NCBI GenBank assembly: GCA_949825045.1
Contig: OX463836.1
Span: 13,541,829 to 13,605,828, forward strand
From: Argyresthia goedartella
Lineage: Eukaryota; Arthropoda; Insecta; Lepidoptera; Argyresthiidae
DNA: 64,000 nucleotides
Direction of reading: 5' to 3'
Positions 56,057-64,000 of the stretch are shown here, one piece after another. How positions within the stretch are numbered: the stretch's first letter is position 1; each line of letters opens with the position of its first letter. The notes below the pieces were generated by a model that was not told where the DNA came from, searched no databases, and saw only the letters and a program-made list of their open reading frames with translations. The translations under genes were made by a program, and so were the position numbers.

Positions 56057-56655
56057 ATGAAACTAAGAATACAGAAACATTTTACATCGCCTTTTATACA
56101 TGGATTTCCATGCAGCCTGTTACATCAAATGCCTATAGAACTCATAAATATTCTTTGTTGTAAATTCAATGAATTTATTTCTGAAACGATCTATCCTAAC
56201 TCATTTAAACCAATAAGAGTAACGCCTGTGTTTAAAGGTAAGGGTGACAAAGGAGAGACGAATAAATATTGACCCATATCAATAGTGCCAGCTATATCAA
56301 AGAACTTTAAGAAATTAAACGAATTCTTAGCTAAAAATGATATGCTCGGTTCACAACAGTATGCATACCAAGCCGGCCGGTCCACAATTGATGCGGCGCG
56401 AAGCCTATTGCGTGGGGTAGGTACTCCAGCAGATAGCTAGAAGGCAGGTAGACAGGTTGCAACCAACTTTTTTGACCATTCAAAGGCCTTCGACCTCCTA
56501 GATCAACTAATACTCAACAAACTAGAACTTATGGCGTACGAGGCCCAGCTATGGGCCTGTTTCAATCTATTTTGTCGAGACGAACACAGATTACTGTAGT
56601 AGGCACAGAAAACTCCCACACAAGTTCAATCGGGAATAGTGTAGGGTTTCCTCTA
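56057..56655 (+). pseudogene. Non-LTR reverse transcriptase fragment
   Basis: Reads FKPIRVTPVFKGKGDKGETN, YAYQAGRSTIDAARSLLRG and TNFFDHSKAFDLLDQLIL, matching RT blocks before the catalytic YxDD, with stops between. Confidence 0.72.
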
Positions 56656-57074
56656 CACTAACCGCTGCACCCCAAAATGAAATTCAGACAAGGTTTGAAA
56701 ATTAAAAGTGTCATCCTTCTTACGTTTTAAAGGGCCTGAAATTGCACTCAAGTAATATCGTCTGATAAATATTCCATCCTTGCAAACGACTTATGTATTG
56801 GACTTGATTTCCAATTTTGTTTATTGAAACAACGACGAAATTATTTGTTTAACTTGTAGCCTCTCAAACTTTATTTGAATCCTCTGTCATAGTAAATTCA
56901 TGCCCCCTTAAACCAAATCCTGAGTACATACCTGATAATGACATTATGTTTTACTGACTTTACTTAAAGAAAAGATAGACAAATAAACGTAAACAAGTGT
57001 GACGTGCTTCTTTCCAGTTATAATAGCAGGGGCACAGATGGGTTTACATAATTGTTATTTATTTATTTATTATT

Positions 57075-57215
57075 TATATGGATATCCAGAGAAGATCCGC
57101 AATTTCTCAACAAAGTCCTGTGGAGTGATGAGTCCGTGTTCAAAAGAGACGGATATTTAAATCTGCACAACATGCATGAATGGCACGTAGAAAACCCAAA
57201 TCCCGCCAAAACATT
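57075..57215 (+). pseudogene. DDE transposase scrap
   Basis: Frame reads REDPQFLNKVLWSDESVFKR and DGYLNLHNMHEWHVENPNP. This resembles the first Asp region of a Tc1/mariner-superfamily transposase. The rest is absent. Confidence 0.6.
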
Positions 57216-57544
57216 TCATGTAAAATGTTGCCAAGACGAGACCACATGGCTCGCAGAGTCAAAAAGTTATCAGATCTCATGCAGAGCCAAGCTTCTAACT
57301 GTACACGCCCTAACTCTGCAAGCCCTAACTTCACTAACTACACCTTAGTCAAAATATGTGGCTCGGCCGTTTCCTACAGTTAGGGGCGTAAAGTGGAACA
57401 TTTATTAACCGTTACTTTTATGAGAAACAATAGTTCTTGCAGTACCGTCACATGGTTACCGCGTTAGGTGAAAAATGTATTCACCGTTCATTACTTATGT
57501 TAAATAATAATTAAAACAAAGTTTTTAAATTTTGTTTTCAAGGT

Positions 57545-57620
57545 CATGAGATACAGCCTGGTGACAGACGGACGGACAACGGAGTCACTGTAATAGGGTC
57601 CCGTTTTAACCTTTGGACAC
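57545..57620 (+). mobile_element. LINE 3' tail
   Basis: GGTGACAGACGGACGGACAA and AATAGGGTCCCGTTTTAACC, as at 8212. Confidence 0.55.
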
Positions 57621-57853
57621 ATGAGTAAAGAAACGGAACAGAGACAAAGATTCATACAACCTTCTACAAGCATACGGCATATGTGTGCGTGTCATCAGCC
57701 CCTGTGTCGCGTACGCGCCGCCACCGGATAAAACCGGTTTACGCTCGTCCGGGATGATGACAAACGGAGGACCTGCACTGCATAAATCACGTATTCTTTG
57801 TTTCATCACCTACCTTATCGAATTGTCCTAAGTGCAATAAACAGCAAATAGTT

Positions 57854-57983
57854 ATGGAAGTGTTAAGAAGTGTACGTTTTGGAATAGTAGCTACAATGGT
57901 TCTTTGCTGTACTGTTTGTATGAACAATAGGAGGAAAAGAAAATATATATTTCATACTTCAATTATCCCAAGGATTCTACTAG
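57854..57983 (+). CDS. Possible first coding exon of an unknown gene
   Basis: ATG then 43 codons (MEVLRSVRFGIVATMVLCC, MNNRRKRKYIFH) ending directly at a consensus donor CTAG|GTAAGT. The preceding 200 bases are GC-richer (CGTACGCGCCGCCACCGG). I see no second exon downstream. It could be chance or the start of a Harbinger-type nuclease, which often begins with a basic run. Confidence 0.2.
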
Positions 57984-58477
57984 GTAAGTTAATGAATACC
58001 AGATAATACCTATCACACAAACCGTGTTATTTAGTTAGTAAGTAATAAAATACTAATAAATAACAATTACCTACCTAACTAATTGGGTGAATCTACAAAT
58101 AGTTTGATGTTTGGTTTCCGAATAGTCATTTGCATATGCATATATTCATGGTTATATTCCCGTAAAGGGGTACCCAGAGCTGCAGGATCACATAAGCAGT
58201 CCTACAGCAATTTATTTTATTCTCTTTTGCCATCTCTACTAAAATAGGTAAGAATTTTGCACGCTCCTTCAAAGGCTTGTCTCTGTTCCTATTCCGTACT
58301 CATGTGCTTTGGGTACGGAACCCTAAAAACGAATTGAGCGAAGGACCATGAACAGCGGCATTACCTGAAATGAGCAATAAAAATGACTAAATAGTACGAC
58401 AAAATTACTGAATCGCGCGAAAAAAATACTGAATTGCGCGAAAAAAGTACCGAATGGTTTATTTAGTCTGTCTGGGC

Positions 58478-58580
58478 GAAGTTGTGGGTCAGGGTAGGTG
58501 TTGGATCAAGCGGGTGATCGCAGCGAAGCCCCGCTATCCGTGGTGTTATGTTGAACATGTAAGAACAACAAAATCCAACG
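58478..58580 (+). repeat. Cassette copy
   Basis: GATCGCAGCGAAGCCCCGC and GTTATGTTGAACATGTAAGA. No clear inverted ends found around it. Confidence 0.55.
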
Positions 58581-59200
58581 TTCTATCAGCAGATTTAAAT
58601 TAGTAACTCTATTACTATTCACATCTCTTAAATTTCAGTCAATTCAGAACGTTGGTTGATAGGGTCGACAGCCCTATGATGAAGCACTGGGTGGATGTGC
58701 ACTTAAGCAGGAATAAGAAGTAAGCGAATGTGTTCTGCGATGGATGTGTGAATTATGTCTATAATTATGAGAGAATGACGAATGAGTGTGTGGACTTTAC
58801 TTACTTAGATCTTGTTTTCTGTGTTACCAATTTATTTATTTTTTGTTTTGTGTCATTATTTAAATTTCTTTTACATGTTACCGTGTTTCATTATGGGTGT
58901 ATATCTGAAATAAATAATTAGGTACTATTATTATTATTAAATATTTTGCTAAACAACTTTATATTTATTATCCAATCCTAACTTACTTATTGCTTATTAA
59001 GCTTAAGTAAAGACTTAAGAGGAGAAGAAACATTAACGAAACATCTACGTTAAACTAGGTACCACAATAAATGATCTGATTTCTGATTTCTCGTTTTGTA
59101 TTTTACGTTACTCGAACTAAGGTTTCTGCTTTTCCGATTTCTAATCATGCAATTCAATAATTTTGTCAGGCAAAATTTGTGATAGACCAATACCGGATTT
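58581..59200. other. No gene seen
   Basis: AT-rich, with a TATTATTATTA run at 58926. Confidence 0.4.
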
Positions 59201-59216
59201 ACGGTCATACGTTTAA

Positions 59217-59651
59217 ATGCTACCCTTATTTATAATAATCATACAGATTCTGAACAAACTCGAACGACTTCAAAATCTCGGGATTCGGTTCATCTTCGGA
59301 CTGCGCAAGTATGACCACGTATCTCAGCATCGCAGGGAGCTGAAGTGGCTACCGATTCGGCTTCGACGGGACTCTCATATACTGTGTTTCCTTTATAATA
59401 TTTTGTGGAACCCTCGTTACCCTAACTTCCTACGTGATCGCTTCGAATTTCTTTCTTCAAGCAGGCCTCGGAGAACTCATATGGCGTCTACGCTCAAAGC
59501 TCCAGATCGCTCCACTGCAGCCTACGAGCACGGGTTCAGAATCCGAGCCGTACGACTGTGGAATGAGCTTCCTTGCACTATCAGGGACAGTCGATCTCTA
59601 AATATATTCAAAAACCGGCTAAAGAAGCACTATCTCTCCCTTTCCAGTTAG
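59217..59651 (+). pseudogene. Non-LTR retrotransposon C-terminal region, open
   Basis: 144-codon frame: LERLQNLGIRFIFGLRKYDH, LKWLPIRLRRDSHILCFLYN, then RLWNELPCTIRDSRSLNIFK and a natural stop. This is the region after the RT domain. The A-rich 3' end and AATAAA at 59967 follow. The copy is 5'-truncated, probably young. Confidence 0.82.
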
Positions 59652-60104
59652 ATAATATATATATATATATTTGTATGTATTAGTTTATTATATGGTTTAT
59701 TCATATTTTTACGTTGTATTTAAGTAATTGTGTATGCAGTCTATTTTTAGCAATTAGGGTTATCAGTATAATACATACTGTTTGTAGTATATATTAGTCG
59801 TAGTATTTATAAAGTTTTATTGTACGCGCAGGTCTTCCCCCGCTCAACCATCACCTCTCCTACCATATTGGTTTGCTGGAAGAAATCTCTTTTGAGAGAT
59901 AAGCTCGCCTTTGTACATGTTTTTTTTCTATTATAAGTTATCTGTATGTCTGTTTTGTGTAGTACAATAAAGAAATTACATGAAAATTACAGATTATGAT
60001 TTAAAGTGATCTAAGAGGTACTTACACCTATCTAAATTAAAAATACTCGGTAGATTCGAATACTGATCGCCGAGTGCGCAAACTCCTCCCAAATAAAGTG
60101 CCAC

Positions 60105-60290
60105 TTAAACTTAACTTAGTAATGGCACATACATTGCTTCTGGTCACACACTAGGATGATGTCGTGTGAACCAGAAACAGCAACGTCACACACCTTTGGT
60201 TTTTTTTGTTTACCCCCAGCCGGGGATCGAACCCGGGACCTCTCGCATGGTAAGCAGAGCCACAACCGCTGCGCCACAGAGGTCACATTG
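60105..60290 (-). mobile_element. SINE family B, copy 2
   Basis: The plus strand shows AGCCGGGGATCGAACCCGGG (inverse B box) and CCAGAAACAGCAACGTCACA. Confidence 0.75.
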
Positions 60291-61317
60291 AGTGGCCGTT
60301 AAACTTTGAGTTATCGCTTGTGCATCCGGGTTCATTGACCATGTGACCATGTTCTAAGTAGAAATCTCGCCATTTTTCATTTAAACTGTTTATTCATTTT
60401 TACCAGATTTTAAATATCATCCAATCTATACAACGGCAACGTATTAAAATCTATACAAAAACATATGTAACATTTATATACAAAAACTTATGTACAAAGT
60501 ATGTTCTAGGTTAGAAGATTCTATTTGTACAGGATATAATGGACATTAGTAAAATTTCAAGGGTTTTGGGACATCATTATAAACAGCTTTGAATTTGAAA
60601 CCGATTTGATCAGCGAATTGTCAAAATAATGATTCCGTTGGCCCATTTTTTACACATTTCAATAACACTTCGTAACTCAGAAGTTTTTAAGAAAAAACAC
60701 TTAGTTTGGCAGACATTTATAGTCCGTATTATAGACATTTTTTTTATTATATTGAATTAATTATACTTTCAATTATTTATTTATATTTACTTACCTAAGC
60801 AATTGTGCCGATTATTAACTATTTACCCAATGGAATTAAACAGGGTTCCATTTAGGATAATGGAGAAGTATTTTTTATAGAATTGTTGGTGTTTTTAACA
60901 ACTTTCAAAATATAAAGTGATTTGTTTAAATATTACAACCAATACAATGTATTGTTACGAAACTATGTAATAGTACTAAAATCCACTTCGTACAGCTAAT
61001 AAAAGCCAATTTGTTGAATAGCTATATATGTATATCCTGCCTAACTCTTGAGCAGTTTAATGATACATTAATGATGACGTGAGGATTTTTATAGAAAATG
61101 GTTCATTAAGTCTACCTTAACGGGCCATTAAATGTCCGAGTTTGGCAGTTAGTGCTTGAATTACACAGGCATGTATAAAGATGGGCAATCTACCCGGTAA
61201 ATACCCGACAGCGGGCATTTTGAGGTAATGACCCAAAGTAGAACAATAGATTGGATTTTTACTATTTAGCATCAAGTTTTCTAATTTCGCCTTTCAAAAT
61301 TTAAGTATTATACAGAA
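60291..61317. other. No gene; one partial MITE
   Basis: AT-rich; 60570-60620 carries GAAACCGATTTGATCAGCG of the 9008-type MITE. Confidence 0.4.
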
Positions 61318-61432
61318 TGTACCAGAAAGGTCAAGTTATGATTTATGGGTTTGTTATACACTCTACAAACCGGCTTGATATTTAATTCAATTATTCCTTC
61401 AAATGTGTCCTAAACCTTTCTGGTACATCCTA
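61318..61432. mobile_element. Short MITE, GTACCAGAAAGG ends
   Basis: ATGTACCAGAAAGGT and ACCTTTCTGGTACAT are inverted ends about 115 bp apart. Confidence 0.7.
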
Positions 61433-61439
61433 TCCATAA

Positions 61440-61730
61440 CATAACATAGCGTCACGGCTTTTCCCATACGGGGGGCAGAGGTACAATTGTGCCCACACGC
61501 AGCCAGATGTTCTATAATCTATTTTGGGTGACAGGGGGCTAGCCCATCGCTGCAGCTATGGAGTAATGAAGGTTCCCGCACGAAGATTTCCATCACCGTC
61601 AGACGTCCATGCTTCAGATAAATTACCTACTTATCTCATTGGTTCGTGGACAGCACCAGGATTCGAACCTGCACCCCCTGCGTGGGAAGCAAGCGTGAAA
61701 CCCACTAGACCACGGAGATCGTTATATCCT
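61440..61730 (-). mobile_element. SINE family C, complete copy
   Basis: Head (minus): CCGTGGTCTAGTGGGTTTCA and GTGCAGGTTCGAATCCTGG. Body GGGCTAGCCCCCTGTCACCC and 3' end GGGAAAAGCCGTGACGCTAT. Best copy in the window. Confidence 0.85.
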
Positions 61731-61857
61731 GTCCAATGTTAGTATTAACTGTTACACCCCGAATAATTTAATTATACAGGATGTAACATCAATAACAATA
61801 TATATCCATTAAAAAATAATGAAGGTAGACCCAAAAACAAAAAAAGGAACAATAGTT

Positions 61858-61960
61858 TTTAGGGTTCCGTACCCGAAGGGTCCCAAAATGGGCCCCATTC
61901 CTAAGACTCCGCTGACCGTCCGTCCGTCAGTCTGTCTCAGCGGGCTGTATCTCAAGAACT
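61858..61960 (-). mobile_element. LINE 3' tail, inverted
   Basis: TAGGGTTCCGTACCCGAAGG and GACCGTCCGTCCGTCAG, the inverse of the tail at 8212. Confidence 0.6.
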
Positions 61961-63009
61961 ACAATAGAGATAGAGAGAGAGTTGAAACTTACACAGAATG
62001 TGTATTTCCGTTGTCGCTACAGCAACAAACAACGAACTACAGTATTAAAAAGATAGCATAGTGCATGACGGGGGTCAGTTTTAGCCTGTTTAAGATATTG
62101 CTTAAAAAATCGATTAATCTAAGTGTATCGATATTCGATACACTATTCAAACATTTGTGAATTGGATGCAGCAATTTTCGATAAATTTTGACATTATTTT
62201 TTCAACTTCGATTCTTTTCGATTGTTTTGGCAACATCCCTAGTGTTTAAAAAGACCAACGCCAGGACCTGGTTTCCCATTTTGAAATTTATTACCATGGC
62301 ATAAAGTTCAAAATGGCGAAGAACCATAACCAGGTCCAGGTCTTTTTGATGAAGTTCAAAACCGCGATGCCTCATAATGGGATTCGGTGAAGGTGCGGTT
62401 AAGATGTCACCAGACGTTGAGAAGTTAAAAAGTGGATTTCATGAAGTTTTTAGTATCAGTTCTATAAGATTTTATGAACTGTACAGCAATTAAAATGGTA
62501 CGGAACCCTTCGTGTGTGAGTCCCACTCGCACGACTTTTATAATAATTATCTACAAAACGCTATTGAACTGCCGAATGCACAGACTGAAGCTATTATTTC
62601 CCGAGCGATAGACGGTGATAGCATAACTTTGAGTGTCCGTCAATCTCTGAGTTGTCGATTGTGCATCCGGTCCCAAGGGTTTACATTTTTTTAACCCTTA
62701 CCACTCGTCCGTGGTAAGATCAAAAATGGTCCGCGATTTTGAACCTTAATGCTTGGCAATAAAGTTCAAACCCCATGAAAAATAAAATCAATCATCTGTT
62801 GATGGCCCACAGCTGAGTCGTTATTAGACCTAAAATCTAAACCAGTGGAATGATTATTAAAACACATAACCCGACAGTATTTTCAATACCACATTCAAAC
62901 TTATGAATTACGAAAAGTATTTTTTGCAAACTACATTGTGCGATCTAAAATCCAAATTTTTCACTTAAATTATACAGCCTTGTCGTGGTCTCCACGAGTT
63001 TGCACGCAT
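61961..63009. other. No gene; small fold-back only
   Basis: 62255-62352 holds GCCAGGACCTGGTT and AACCAGGTCCAGG inverted around AAGTTCAAAATGGCG. The stretch near 62750 (AATGCTTGGCAATAAAGTTC) resembles one near 3137. Confidence 0.4.
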
Positions 63010-63066
63010 TCAGAAACGCAAAATGCCAGAAACGCAAAATGCCAGAAACGCAAAATGCCAGAAAAT
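63010..63066. repeat. 16-bp tandem repeat
   Basis: AGAAACGCAAAATGCC three times in a row, plus a partial unit. Confidence 0.9.
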
Positions 63067-63099
63067 ACTTGAGCCACGAGTAATGTGTGGGTTTTGAAT

Positions 63100-63450
63100 G
63101 CGACATGGACTAGTATTTTTTTAGAAAATAGTCTCACATGACATATCACAATTTTTGACATGTGTCATGATTTTGACAGATTTCACAATTCTTTACCAGT
63201 GTCACTATTTTTAGAGTTTTCGCAATTTTTTGCCATCAAACCTATATAAAGTATTGTTCATCATTTTGATCCAAAATAATCAATTTAAATAAAAATAATG
63301 ATAGCCTCCAAAATCATGTCACCTGTGAAACATAGTGACACCTATCAAAAAAAGTGGCTCATGTCACAAATAGTGACATTGACAATAATTGTGTCACCCA
63401 TAAATAATTGTGACATATGTCAAAAAAGTGTTATATTATGTGAAATTGTC
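63100..63450. repeat. TGTCAC/GTGACA-rich region
   Basis: TGACA, GTGACA and TGTCAC occur over ten times on both strands, with CACAATTTTTGACATGTGTC near 63148 and AATTGTGACATATGTCAAAA near 63408. It probably is an inverted-repeat element, but exact borders are not clear. Confidence 0.5.
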
Positions 63451-64000
63451 CCTCTGCCGCCCCAACTGAGAAAAGACGTAATATTCTGTTTTGAATGGCT
63501 ACGCTGTGCCCCTACAACTTTTTTTTTTTACATTACACTGCACAATTTTTTTTTGTTTTTTGTAGCAATTTGCGTTCATGGTATTAGGGTAGTAGTTGAC
63601 AGCACAACAATATTTTAATATTAAAATTAAAACAATTATAAAATAAAAACAACATTTTGTCCGCTTATTCTTAGATCTCATTTAAACACGAAAAATAACT
63701 AAAATTTCTCAGATACTCGAAGAAACCATATTTTAAATTAGATACTAGTTATATAGTATCCTACAGTATTACTTTAGCAAGATAATTGGAAGTATTTTTT
63801 TTTTTATCTTTTTTACTTTCAATTATCTCGCTGACATGATACTTTAGGGTACCATATTATTAAACCTTTTTTTCACACCACCTGCTCGACAATGCCACAT
63901 TATAAAACCATGCCATGCTGGCTTTAGCCGGGTCATAATGTTGTACCGGTTTAATTATAACCCGCTGGTTAATAATGTGATTAACACTTTCATATTTCTT
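63451..64000. other. No gene seen
   Basis: AT-rich; a SINE C scrap may lie at 63448-63480 (CCTCTGCCGCCCCAACTGAG). TTATAAAACCATGCC and GTTATAACCCGC-like inverted bits near the right edge are unassigned. Confidence 0.35.

Noticed and set aside
63010..63066. CRISPR-like short direct repeats
   Set aside because: The 16-bp units have no spacers and the sequence is eukaryotic; it is a simple tandem repeat.

Overview
The window looks like a repeat-rich insect, most likely lepidopteran, chromosome segment. The evidence is an AT-rich background, a (TTAGG)n telomere-type array, tRNA-derived SINEs and truncated LINEs of the kinds common in moths and butterflies, a Pao/BEL retrotransposon, a piggyBac-type transposase and many Tc1/mariner copies. 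Two real spliced genes can be assembled by eye; the rest is mobile DNA.

The main gene is a fatty acyl-CoA reductase (FAR) on the minus strand. Eleven coding exons between 43313 and 552 join with matching phases and consensus splice sites. They carry the NAD(P)H-binding glycine motif, the YxxxK active site and the start of the C-terminal domain. The last roughly 100 residues must lie left of position 1. The introns total about 41.5 kb and are almost wholly made of transposons.

Nested in FAR intron 3, on the opposite strand, is an eight-exon piggyBac-derived gene (32276-37089, predicted 806 aa). It has an RG-rich N-terminal exon, an acidic linker, the DDD transposase core and a C-terminal Cys-rich finger. 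Its splice phases all close and I see no flanking TTAA-type terminal repeats, so a captured host gene is as likely as a live transposon.

Layout: 1-6.2 kb, FAR 3' exons among LINE and SINE pieces and a dead RTE-like element. 6.2-16.9 kb, FAR exons 9 to 6 with MITEs, SINEs and a ~175-bp satellite block. 17.3-24.65 kb, a near-intact Pao/BEL element with 542/546-bp LTRs and a CTTAG target duplication. 24.6-31.8 kb, FAR exons 5 and 4 between two Tc1-like copies in opposite orientation. 32-38.4 kb, the piggyBac-derived gene. 39.4-43.3 kb, mariner remains and FAR exons 3 to 1. 43.5-64 kb, no clear host gene, but a 1.9-kb DNA transposon with an intron, a 756-bp fold-back element with an exact 9-bp target duplication, and many LINE, SINE and MITE copies.

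The most unusual repeat signal is a short cassette (TGCGGTAGCTTAGGTGAAG, a GGGGGC/GCCCCC hairpin, then GTTAGGTTGACATGTAAGA). It recurs inside several otherwise unrelated inverted-repeat elements.
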